The notes under the pieces were generated by a model. The model was not told the DNA's origin, did not search any database, and saw nothing but the letters and a program-made list of their open reading frames with translations. The translations under genes and the position numbers were made by a program. A stretch of 64,000 bases of DNA from Roseitranquillus sp963749675 (lineage in GTDB: Bacteria > Pseudomonadota > Alphaproteobacteria > Rhodobacterales > Rhodobacteraceae): the NCBI GenBank assembly GCA_963749675.1, contig CAVVNT010000002.1:496001-560000 (forward strand), written 5' to 3'. Shown here piece after piece: positions 15,048-22,094 of the stretch. Each line of letters opens with the position of its first letter. Position 1 is the first letter of the stretch.

Positions 15048-17150
15048 TCAGATCCCGAAGGACGCCCAGGGCAGATAGCGGACACGGTCTCCAGGACGGA
15101 TGTGCAGCCCCCCGTCGGGCAGTTCCACGAGGCCATCGGCCCATGAGAGACCCGAGATGCGGCCGCTGCCCTCGGAGGAGAAGGCCTCGACACGCCCCTC
15201 CACCAGACGTGCCCGCAGGTACTCGCGCCGCCCAGGCTTCTTGCGCTTCTCGAACGCCGCCGGGACGTCGTACCCGGCCGGCTCGCTCCATTCCGCCCCC
15301 GCCATGACCGAAAGAGCCGGCCGCGCGAAGATCAGCGTTGTCACCAGCGCCGCCACAGGATTCCCGGGCAATCCGAAGACCGGAACGTCGCGCCAGCGTC
15401 CAAGGACGAGCGGACGCCCCGGCTTCACAGCGATTCGCCATGTCGAGAGCGTCCCTGCCTCTGACAGTAGTGCGGAGACGTGATCCTCGTCTCCCCCGGA
15501 GGCGCCGCCCGAGGTGATGACGGCGTCCACTTCGGCCTCATCGAGACGACGACGAAGCGCAGCCCGGTCGTCCGCTACCCTGCCCAGATCCTGCGCTTCG
15601 TACCCCCAACCTCGCAACACCGCCATCAGCATCGGACGGTTCGCGTCGAAGATGCGGCTCGACGATGCGTCGTCGCCCGGTTCGGCAATCTCGTCTCCAG
15701 TCGAGAGCGCGCCGACCCGCAGGCGGCGGCGGACTGCCACCCGCGCCAGTCCGACGGCGGCGAGCAGGGCGAGATCCGCCGGGTTCAGGATCCGGCCGCC
15801 CGCGAGCACGCGTTCCCCAGCCGCGACGTCCTCGCCCGCGCGACGTATGTTGGCGCCGCGCCCCGGCAGTTCGCACAGCGCAAGTCCGGCGTCGGAGAGC
15901 GTCGTGGCCTCCTGCAGCACCACCGTATCGGCGCCATCGGGGATCAGCGCGCCTGTGAGGATGCGCAGAGCCTCGCCCTGCGGCACCGCGCCGCGGTACG
16001 GCTCCCCAGCGGCGGCACGGCCCGCAGCGAGAGGAACAATGGCCGGAAGCGGGTCCAGCGCCGCGCGCCGGAACGCATAGCCGTCCACCGCCGCGTTCGC
16101 GGCAGGCGGATTGGCGCGAGCGGCGACTGCATCCTTCGCCAGTATCCGGCCGGAGGCGTCTGCCAACCGCACCTCCTCCACCCCGGTCACGCAGCGCACC
16201 TCGGATCTCAACCGCCCCAGCGCGACGTCCACCGGCGTCCATTCGACGCCCGGCGGCATCGCGGAAGCGCCGTCTGCCGCTTCGGGAGCTGCGGCCGCCC
16301 GCAGGGCATCCTCGGCACCGACGCCGAGGATCCACCCCTCTTCGTGCAAGACCGGACCCTCGGCCGCGACGAATGCGTCATCCAGCCCGCCCTCCGCCTG
16401 CAGCCGGCCCAGCGCCGCGGCGAGCCCCCGCACCTGCAGGTCGTCCCTGATCTCCCCCTCCGCCGGCGAGACGAGGATGAGCGAGGGGTAGACCTCCGCC
16501 AGCACGATCTCGCGGTCGAGCGCGTGATCCTCGAACGGCCAGACGCCGAGCCGGCCCTCGTACCGGCGGCGCAGCCGCGCCAGCATCGGCAAGCCGACCA
16601 GCGTCTGGCCACCCACGGCGCCGGCGTAGGCGGCCTGGAACACCGACTTCGGCTGCCCCTTGGCGCGCGTCTCCGTGCTCCGATGAACCGGCACGCCATG
16701 ACCCTCACGCCGATCGAGGCGGGGCAGATTCTGAAATGCCCGGCCTTCCGGATGCCCCCAGAACGGGCCGACTCCGGGGAACAGCGCGTTGATCCGGTCG
16801 GCGACCTCGAACCGGTCGTTGGCGTTGTCGGCGTCGTCGCGCACCTCCGCCTCGAGCCAGTCCCAGACCGCGAAAGCATGCGCGTGACCGGTGAGGCGTA
16901 CCGCGAAGCCCTCCGGATAGCCGAAGGCGAAGTCGAAGCCGAGAAGCACGCGCTCTCCCGCCTCCACCGCGCTGTCGAGCCGCTCCCGAACGGCCGTCTC
17001 CGCCGCGTGCCGCGTCCGATGATACGAGGCCTCGGCCCGGGCGCCCTGCCGCCACTCCGCGATCCAGATCGCGTCTGCGCTCGGCCGCGCAGGGCTCGGC
17101 GCGGCGCTGGAGGACCAGTCGGCGATCAGCACGGCATCAAACGGCCTCAC
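15048..17150 (-). CDS. moeA: molybdopterin molybdotransferase MoeA with an extra N-terminal domain
   Basis: The C-terminal 400 residues or so are a full MoeA, which inserts molybdate into adenylylated molybdopterin: WTPVDVALGRL start, ANPPAANAAVDGYAF, GRGANIRRAGEDVAAGE, STGDEI, FDANRPML, TSGGASGGDEDHV and FGLPGNPVAAL. The first 300 residues form a separate domain beginning FDAVLIADWSSSAAPSP, with FDFAFGYP, FPGVGPFWGHPEGRAFQNLPR and VYPSL. I do not know a characterised function; similar N-terminal domains occur with Moco genes in Rhodobacterales under names such as 'molybdopterin guanine dinucleotide synthesis'. The GTG start at 17150 overlaps the mobB stop (GTGA), which fixes the start and implies coupled translation. 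The reading frame is unbroken through the fusion. Confidence 0.88.
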   Translation of the reverse strand: MRPFDAVLIADWSSSAAPSPARPSADAIWIAEWRQGARAEASYHRTRHAAETAVRERLDSAVEAGERVLLGFDFAFGYPEGFAVRLTGHAHAFAVWDWLEAEVRDDADNANDRFEVADRINALFPGVGPFWGHPEGRAFQNLPRLDRREGHGVPVHRSTETRAKGQPKSVFQAAYAGAVGGQTLVGLPMLARLRRRYEGRLGVWPFEDHALDREIVLAEVYPSLILVSPAEGEIRDDLQVRGLAAALGRLQAEGGLDDAFVAAEGPVLHEEGWILGVGAEDALRAAAAPEAADGASAMPPGVEWTPVDVALGRLRSEVRCVTGVEEVRLADASGRILAKDAVAARANPPAANAAVDGYAFRRAALDPLPAIVPLAAGRAAAGEPYRGAVPQGEALRILTGALIPDGADTVVLQEATTLSDAGLALCELPGRGANIRRAGEDVAAGERVLAGGRILNPADLALLAAVGLARVAVRRRLRVGALSTGDEIAEPGDDASSSRIFDANRPMLMAVLRGWGYEAQDLGRVADDRAALRRRLDEAEVDAVITSGGASGGDEDHVSALLSEAGTLSTWRIAVKPGRPLVLGRWRDVPVFGLPGNPVAALVTTLIFARPALSVMAGAEWSEPAGYDVPAAFEKRKKPGRREYLRARLVEGRVEAFSSEGSGRISGLSWADGLVELPDGGLHIRPGDRVRYLPWASFGI

Positions 17151-17638
17151 AGCTCCAGCTCCCTCGCGATGAAGCCGGCGATGCCCCGCGTGTCGTCCAG
17201 GTCGAAGACCGGCCGGTCGAGCTGGAGCGGCACGTCGGAGGCGACGAGGCGGACCGTCGCGTCGCGAGGCGCGATGAGAGGCTGACCGGCCGAATGTCGA
17301 TGGGCCTCCACCTTGGGATGGCAGTCGCGCTTCCAGCCCTCGACCAGCACGAGGTCGACCGGAGACATCCGTCCCAGCAGGTCCTCCAGCGCAGGCTCCT
17401 CCTCCTCGATCAGCTCGTGCATCAGCGCCCAGCGCCGGCGCGAGGCGAGCAGGACCTCGGACGCGCCGGCGCCGCGGTGGCGGTGGCTGTCCTTGCCCGG
17501 GTGATCGACGTCGAAGCTGTGGTGCGCGTGCTTCAGCGTCGAGACGGCCAGGCCACGCCCGACGAACTCCGCGACCAGCCGCTCCATCAGTCCCGTCTTC
17601 CCGGCGTTCTTCCAACCCGTCACGCCCCAGAGCTTCAC
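17147..17638 (-). CDS. mobB: molybdopterin-guanine dinucleotide biosynthesis protein MobB
   Basis: Small P-loop GTPase that assists MobA in attaching GMP to molybdopterin. The 163-residue protein has the N-terminal P-loop WGVTGWKNAGKTGLMERLV, then STLKHAHHSFDVDHPGKDSHRHRGAGASEVL, LVEGWKRDCHPKVEAHR, and a C-terminal LVASDVP and DLDD typical of MobB. The start is GTG at 17638 and overlaps the corrected stop of mobA by four bases; its stop overlaps the GTG of the moeA fusion. Three coupled genes in a row point to tightly linked expression. Confidence 0.93.
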   Translation of the reverse strand: MKLWGVTGWKNAGKTGLMERLVAEFVGRGLAVSTLKHAHHSFDVDHPGKDSHRHRGAGASEVLLASRRRWALMHELIEEEEPALEDLLGRMSPVDLVLVEGWKRDCHPKVEAHRHSAGQPLIAPRDATVRLVASDVPLQLDRPVFDLDDTRGIAGFIARELEL

Positions 17639-18241
17639 CGCGCCTCCGCCAACATGTCTCTCGCGGCGGCGAGGTCTTCGGGCGTGTTAACGTTGAAGAA
17701 CGCTTTCGCGTCGTCGAACACCGCCGTTCCCGCGTCGTGGCGGTCGGTCCAGATCACGACCTTGCGGACATCCCCGGCCAGTGCGGCGCGCAGAATCCTC
17801 GCGCAGCGCTACCGGCCAGAGCCCGAAGGTTGGGTGCCGCTCGAGGCGGCCGTCCTCCCGCGTCGCCGCGAGGGCCAGACCGGCAGGCCCGGCGGCGGCG
17901 AGGAGGCGCGGCACAAGACTGCGCGGCAGGAACGGGGTGTCAGCCGCCGCGGTCACGATCGCCTCCGCCCCCTGCCCTGCCGCCCAGTCGAGCCCGGCGA
18001 GAACACCGGCGAGCGGGCCGGGCCGGTCGTCGCTGGCGTCTTGCAGCACCGGCAGTCCGAACCGCGCGAAACGCCCCGGATCGCCGTTCGCATTCAGCGC
18101 CATGGCCGAGACCTGCCCGGTCAGGCGCGACATCACGTGGTCGAGGATCGCAGCGTCGCCGAGCGGCAGGAGGCCCTTGTCGACCCCGCCCATACGCTGC
18201 GCGCGGCCGCCTGCGAGGATCACGCCCAACGGTCCGTTCAC
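17635..18241 (-). CDS. mobA: molybdenum cofactor guanylyltransferase MobA, apparent frameshift
   Basis: Transfers GMP from GTP to molybdopterin to form the guanine dinucleotide cofactor. The N-terminus is classical: GVILAGGRAQRMGGVDKGLLPLG (nucleotide-binding motif), DDRPGPLAGVLAGLDWA, AAADTPFLP (metal-binding DTPF) and HPTFGLWPVAL. After that the reading frame breaks. Beyond about 17,800 another frame reads ALAGDVRKVVIWTD, GTAVFDDAKAFFNVNTPEDLAAARDM and stops at 17635-17637, giving the normal MobA C-terminus of about 202 residues in total and a four-base overlap with mobB. One base has been gained or lost near 17,795-17,815. Because the corrected end restores perfect operon geometry, a sequencing error is more likely than gene loss. 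Confidence 0.85.
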
Positions 18242-19116
18242 GGCTCCGCACCCTTGCGGCGGTGGCGGCGCGCCTCCTCCGGCACGCCGGCGGGGTCGGT
18301 GTCGCGCACCAGTCGCTCCTCGCCCGAGAGGCAGACGAAGCGGCGCCCGCGCATCCGCCCGATCAGCGTCAGCCCGACCTGCTGCGCAATCTCCACCCCC
18401 CAGGCCGTGAAGCCCGACCGCGAGGCTAACGCCGGGATGCCCATCAGCGCCGTCTTGATCACCATCTCAGAGGTCAGCCGGCCGGTGGTGTAGAGGATCT
18501 TGTCCTCCGGCCCGACCCCTTCGGACAACATCCAGCCCGCGATCTTGTCGACCGCGTTGTGGCGCCCGACATCCTCCATGTAGACCAGCGGCCGGTCTTC
18601 GCGGCAGAGGACCGTGCCGTGGATCGCCCCCGCCTCGAGGTAGAGCGAGGGCGTCGTGTTGATCCGCTGCGCCAGCGCATAGAGCCATGAGGTGCGGACT
18701 TCCGCCGGTGGCAGGGTCAGCCCTTCGAGCCCCTCCATCATGTCGCCGAAGACGGTGCCGATGGCGCAGCCCGAGGTGCGCGTCTTCTTGCGCAGCTTCT
18801 CCTCGTAGCGCGTGGCGCCGTCGGTGCGTACCACGACCGTCTGCAGTTCGTCGTCGTAGTCCACGCCGCGCACGCTCTCGCCGTCGCGCAGCATCCCCTG
18901 GTTCCTCAGGAAGCCAAGAGCGAGGTACTCGGGATAGTCGCCGATCGTCATCGCAGTCACGATCTCCTGCCCATTGAGGAAGATCGTGAGCGGCCGTTCC
19001 TCGACCACCGCCGTCTCGATCGGCGCGCCGGTCTGATCGGTGCCGATCACGGCCCGCGTCAGGTCGGGCCGCTGCGGGTCCGGCGCGATCAGATAGGTGC
19101 CATCAGGATTCGTCAT
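18238..19116 (-). CDS. fdhD: formate dehydrogenase accessory sulfurtransferase FdhD
   Basis: Delivers sulfur to the Mo-bis-MGD cofactor of formate dehydrogenase. The 292-residue protein shows the family landmarks EERPLTIFLNGQEIVTAMTIGD, EYLALGFLRNQG, the cysteine site TSGCAIGTVFGDM (the usual CxxC is here a single Cys), MEDVGRHNAVDKIAGW and SGFTAWGVEIAQQVGLTLIG. The stop overlaps mobA. A formate dehydrogenase structural operon is not in the window but is expected in the genome. It opens the fdhD-mobA-mobB-moeA operon; azlC diverges 56 bases upstream. Confidence 0.92.
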   Translation of the reverse strand: MTNPDGTYLIAPDPQRPDLTRAVIGTDQTGAPIETAVVEERPLTIFLNGQEIVTAMTIGDYPEYLALGFLRNQGMLRDGESVRGVDYDDELQTVVVRTDGATRYEEKLRKKTRTSGCAIGTVFGDMMEGLEGLTLPPAEVRTSWLYALAQRINTTPSLYLEAGAIHGTVLCREDRPLVYMEDVGRHNAVDKIAGWMLSEGVGPEDKILYTTGRLTSEMVIKTALMGIPALASRSGFTAWGVEIAQQVGLTLIGRMRGRRFVCLSGEERLVRDTDPAGVPEEARRHRRKGAEP

Positions 19117-19172
19117 TTGCGCCCGTTCGCGAGGTCATCTAAGGCGTCGCGGGCCGAGTCTAGGGCGGTGCC

Positions 19173-19889
19173 ATGGCCTCCACCACCACGAAATTCTTCT
19201 GGCGCGGGGTGCGCGACGGCGCGCCTTTCCTGCTTGTCGTCGCGCCGTTCGCGATGCTCTTCGGAGTCGTCGCGACCGAGGCCGGCCTGAACCTCGCCGA
19301 GACGATGGGCTTCAGCGTACTGGTGATCGCAGGCGCCGGGCAGTTCGCTGCGCTGCAACTGATGGTCGACAACGCGCCGATCTGGATGGCTCTCGCGACG
19401 GCGCTTGCGGTCAACCTGAGGATGGCGATGTATTCCGCCGCGCTGGTGCCGCATCTCGGGAACGCGCCGCTCTGGCAACGCGCGATCGCCGCCTACTTCC
19501 TGGTCGACCAGTCTTACGCCGCGTCGGTCGCGCAGTACGAGCGCCTGCCCGACATGTCGGTGGCGGAGAAGCTGTCGTACTTCTTCGGCGTCCTGACGCC
19601 CGTGTGCCCGCTGTGGTACGTCTTCACCCTCGTCGGCGCGATGGCGGGCGAGGCGATTCCCGAGGCCTTCGCGCTCGACTTCGCGCTGCCGATCACCTTT
19701 ATCGCGCTGGTGGCCCCGATGCTGAAGACCGCTGCCCACGTCGCCGCTGCTGTCACGTCGGTCATCGCGGCACTGGTGCTGGCTTGGATGCCCGTCGGTG
19801 CCGGCCTCCTGGTTGCGGCGTTCATCGCGATGGCCGTCGGTGCGACGGTCGAGGTCTGGCAGGAACGCAGGAGGGTGTCTTGGAGCTGA
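19173..19889 (+). CDS. azlC: AzlC-family branched-chain amino acid exporter, large subunit
   Basis: A 238-residue integral membrane protein of the AzlC family, which with the small AzlD subunit exports branched-chain amino acids. The N-terminal FFWRGVRDGAPFLLVVAPFAMLFGVVATEAG and the central VIAGAGQFAALQLM, LATALAVNLRMAMYSAAL and FLVDQSYAASV blocks are characteristic. Several hydrophobic helices follow (FALPITFIALVAPML; SVIAALVLAWMPVGAGLLVAAF). The azlD gene starts inside its last codons, so the two are coupled. fdhD diverges upstream. Confidence 0.9.
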   Translation: MASTTTKFFWRGVRDGAPFLLVVAPFAMLFGVVATEAGLNLAETMGFSVLVIAGAGQFAALQLMVDNAPIWMALATALAVNLRMAMYSAALVPHLGNAPLWQRAIAAYFLVDQSYAASVAQYERLPDMSVAEKLSYFFGVLTPVCPLWYVFTLVGAMAGEAIPEAFALDFALPITFIALVAPMLKTAAHVAAAVTSVIAALVLAWMPVGAGLLVAAFIAMAVGATVEVWQERRRVSWS

Positions 19890-20206
19890 GCGCGTTCGAA
19901 ATCTGGACGGTCATCGTGCTGCTCGGGACCGGGACGTATCTGATCCGCTTTTCGTTCCTGGGCCTCGTCGGAGATAAGCCCTTGCCGCCCCTGGTGCTGC
20001 GGCTCTTGCGGTACACGCCCGTCGCCGTGATCCCGGGTCTGGTCGCCCCGCTGGTCCTGTGGCCGCAAGCGACTGGCGGCCAGCCCGAGCCCGGGCGGCT
20101 CGCGGCTGCGTTCGTCACGCTTTTGGTCGGCTGGTGGACGAAGAACCTTCTCGCCGCAATCGCTGCCGGTGCGGCAACACTTTTCGGAGGGCTGCTGCTG
20201 TTCTGA
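19880..20206 (+). CDS. azlD: AzlD-family small subunit
   Basis: A 108-residue AzlD partner of AzlC, with four hydrophobic helices: WTVIVLLGTGTYLIRFSFL, the KPLPPLVLRLLRYTPVAVIPGLV block typical of the family, AAAFVTLLVGWWTKNLLA and AIAAGAATLFGGLLL. No ATG is available. The TTG at 19880 is preceded by AGGAGG at 19869-19874 within azlC and gives LELSAFEIW, so I take it as start; it overlaps the azlC stop by ten bases. Confidence 0.85.
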   Translation: MELSAFEIWTVIVLLGTGTYLIRFSFLGLVGDKPLPPLVLRLLRYTPVAVIPGLVAPLVLWPQATGGQPEPGRLAAAFVTLLVGWWTKNLLAAIAAGAATLFGGLLLF

Positions 20207-20222
20207 CGAGCTGCGGCGCCGG

Positions 20223-20849
20223 TCAGTTGCCCCGCGTGCCGGTGGCCTCAGCCTGCGCGGCGCGGAACAGGACACCATGGTTGTCGTCGGCGTCGTCGTC
20301 GCTGATCGTCCGCCCCGGCCCCGCGCCAAAGCGCGCGAACTCGTCCATCGTATTCTTCGGGAAGTAGCCGACGTTGAACCCGTCGAAGCCCGGCAGATCG
20401 CTCAGGATGCGGCTTACGGCAACGCTGCATCGGGCCTTCGGCACCGCACCATAGGACTTGACCTCCCGCAACGCCATTTCAGCCACTTCGGGTGGAACGA
20501 CGATCTCCTGGCGGACGACGTCGAACGTCTCGCGCGCGTGGTAGTCGATGTAGACCAATTCGACCCGTGGGGTGACGCCATGGATAACGTCGTTGCGCTC
20601 CGGCGCGCTCGGCATCTTGAAGGTGCCGGCGGGGTCGAACAGCACCCTCTCGGACCCGTTGACCATCAAGGAGGTGTGGCCGCCGCTGCCGCTGCGGGTC
20701 GAGATCACGGTGTAGAGGGTCAGCGATGGCGGTCCGTTGTGATTGTAGCGATATCGCTGCACCTCGGCGTCCGGTGCCCAGACAGGCTCGGCGGATTCGC
20801 TGCAGGACACCAGCACCGCCAGCGCCAGTATGGCGAGGATGACGCGCAT
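20223..20849 (-). CDS. conserved Rhodobacterales lipoprotein
   Basis: A 208-residue lipoprotein. The signal is short and hydrophobic (VILAILALAVLVS) with the lipobox cysteine at about residue 16. The mature protein has NGPPSLTLYTVISTRSGSGGHTSLMVNGSERVLFDPAGTF, PERNDVIHGVTPR, DYHARETFDVV and a C-terminal GYFPKNTMDEF. This layout matches a conserved but uncharacterised lipoprotein that I recall from many Rhodobacterales genomes. The HTSLMVN and DPAGTF motifs and the histidine/cysteine pattern (HARET, ARCSVAVS) hint at an NlpC/P60-like or papain-type fold, but this is a guess. It shares a strand with the cytochrome oxidase small-subunit gene 12 bases upstream, so the two may form an operon. Confidence 0.8.
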   Translation of the reverse strand: MRVILAILALAVLVSCSESAEPVWAPDAEVQRYRYNHNGPPSLTLYTVISTRSGSGGHTSLMVNGSERVLFDPAGTFKMPSAPERNDVIHGVTPRVELVYIDYHARETFDVVRQEIVVPPEVAEMALREVKSYGAVPKARCSVAVSRILSDLPGFDGFNVGYFPKNTMDEFARFGAGPGRTISDDDADDNHGVLFRAAQAEATGTRGN

Positions 20850-20861
20850 GGTCCTGGAGGG

Positions 20862-20996
20862 TCAGCCGTTCACGAGGGCCAGCAGGATCAGCGCGATGAT
20901 GATCACCATCACCACGCGCATCGTCCAGCGGACGAACCCTTCGAAGGTGCGCTCCTGCTCGGAGATGTCCATTTTTCCGGGCTCGTGTTCAGCCAT
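20862..20996 (-). CDS. aa3-type cytochrome c oxidase subunit IV, 44 residues
   Basis: A tiny gene below the ORF-length cutoff. The protein starts MAEHEPGKMDISEQERTF, continues GFVRWTMRVVMVI, and ends in a single transmembrane helix IIIALILLALVNG. That is the typical alphaproteobacterial aa3 oxidase subunit IV: a polar N-terminus with DISEQERTFEGF and one C-terminal helix. This subunit packs on subunits I and III of the oxidase in the cytoplasmic membrane and is not needed for catalysis in the organisms where it has been tested. No other oxidase gene is in the window, which is usual, because this gene tends to stand alone. Confidence 0.8.
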   Translation of the reverse strand: MAEHEPGKMDISEQERTFEGFVRWTMRVVMVIIIALILLALVNG

Positions 20997-21053
20997 TCCG
21001 TCCTCGTCGCGCGCTGCTTTCAGACGGTCGGATAACTCATCCGGCCAGCGCTG

Positions 21054-22094
21054 TCACGACCGGAGCTGCCACGCCCACGCATCATCCCGCCGCCGCGTCC
21101 GGGTGACCTCTCCCCGATGCCAGAGGTGGAGGCAGTGCGCCATCGCCTCGACCAGCGCGAGCCCGTACTCGCCCTCGCCGATCCGACGCTTGAACAGGGG
21201 ATCGAAGCACTCCCCGGCCGAGCGCGGCTCCACAAGGTGCCGCCGCAGGCGCGCCAATGCGCCGTAGTGGTTCTCGACGAGCTGCGACAGCCGCAACGGC
21301 AGGCCGCGGAACGGCAGCTTATGCCCCGGCAATACCAGCTGCGCCTCGGTCGCGTGCGGCGCCAGTCGTTCGCACGCGGCAATCCAGTCGGCCACCGGGT
21401 CCGCTTCGGGCTCGGTGGCATAGACGCCAAGGTTGGGCGAGATCGACGGAAGGAGCTGGTCGCCGCCGATGACGACTTCACCATCCCCGGACCAGAGCGT
21501 CGCATGCTCCGGCGCGTGGCCCGCCCCCATCCGCACCGTCCACTCACGGCCGCCCGCTCGGACCGTCTGCCCCTCGGAGATCCGGGAGTATCCCAGCGGC
21601 ATCGGCGCCACGATGTCGGCGAAGTTGAACGGCCGCTCCGTCGCGCGGCGGGCGTAGATCTCGGGCGCCATGCCCGCGGCGCGCCAGAACGCCAGCGTCT
21701 CCTCCGCCGGCCTGTCCTGCACGTCGAGCGTCAGCATCCGCGCCATCAGCCAGGCAGTTCGCGTGGTGAGGAGCTCTGCGCCCTCGCTCTGGAACCAGCC
21801 GGCGAGGCCGACATGGTCGGGGTGGTGATGCGTGACCAGGACCCGGCGAACCCGTCTGCCGGCGAGAGGCCCTGCGAGTGCCGCCGTCCAAGCCGCACGG
21901 ACATGCCCGGCGTCAAAGCCGGTATCCACGATCGTCCAGCTGTCGCCGTCGTCGAGGGCGTAGACGTTCACGTGGTCAAGCGCCATCGGCAGCGGCAGCC
22001 GCAGCCACAAGATGCCCTCCGCCACCTCGATCGCCTCCCCCGCCTCCGGCGCCCGGTCGAACGGGTACGCAATCCTGGGGGCTGGCGCGTCCAT
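21054..22094 (-). CDS. metallo-beta-lactamase-fold hydrolase
   Basis: A 346-residue MBL-fold protein. The metal-binding motif is THHHPDHVGLAGWF (HxHxDH class), with a downstream histidine in GAGHAPEHATLW, the aspartate in VIGGDQLLPSISPN, and a further histidine in LPGHKLPF, so the full binuclear zinc set is present. No signal peptide. This group resembles the RNase Z/glyoxalase II-like hydrolases found beside acyl-CoA dehydrogenases, where a thioester or lactone substrate is plausible. The ATG at 22094 overlaps the stop of the acyl-CoA dehydrogenase by one base (TGATG), so they are co-translated and probably act in one pathway. The substrate cannot be read. Confidence 0.82.
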   Translation of the reverse strand: MDAPAPRIAYPFDRAPEAGEAIEVAEGILWLRLPLPMALDHVNVYALDDGDSWTIVDTGFDAGHVRAAWTAALAGPLAGRRVRRVLVTHHHPDHVGLAGWFQSEGAELLTTRTAWLMARMLTLDVQDRPAEETLAFWRAAGMAPEIYARRATERPFNFADIVAPMPLGYSRISEGQTVRAGGREWTVRMGAGHAPEHATLWSGDGEVVIGGDQLLPSISPNLGVYATEPEADPVADWIAACERLAPHATEAQLVLPGHKLPFRGLPLRLSQLVENHYGALARLRRHLVEPRSAGECFDPLFKRRIGEGEYGLALVEAMAHCLHLWHRGEVTRTRRRDDAWAWQLRS

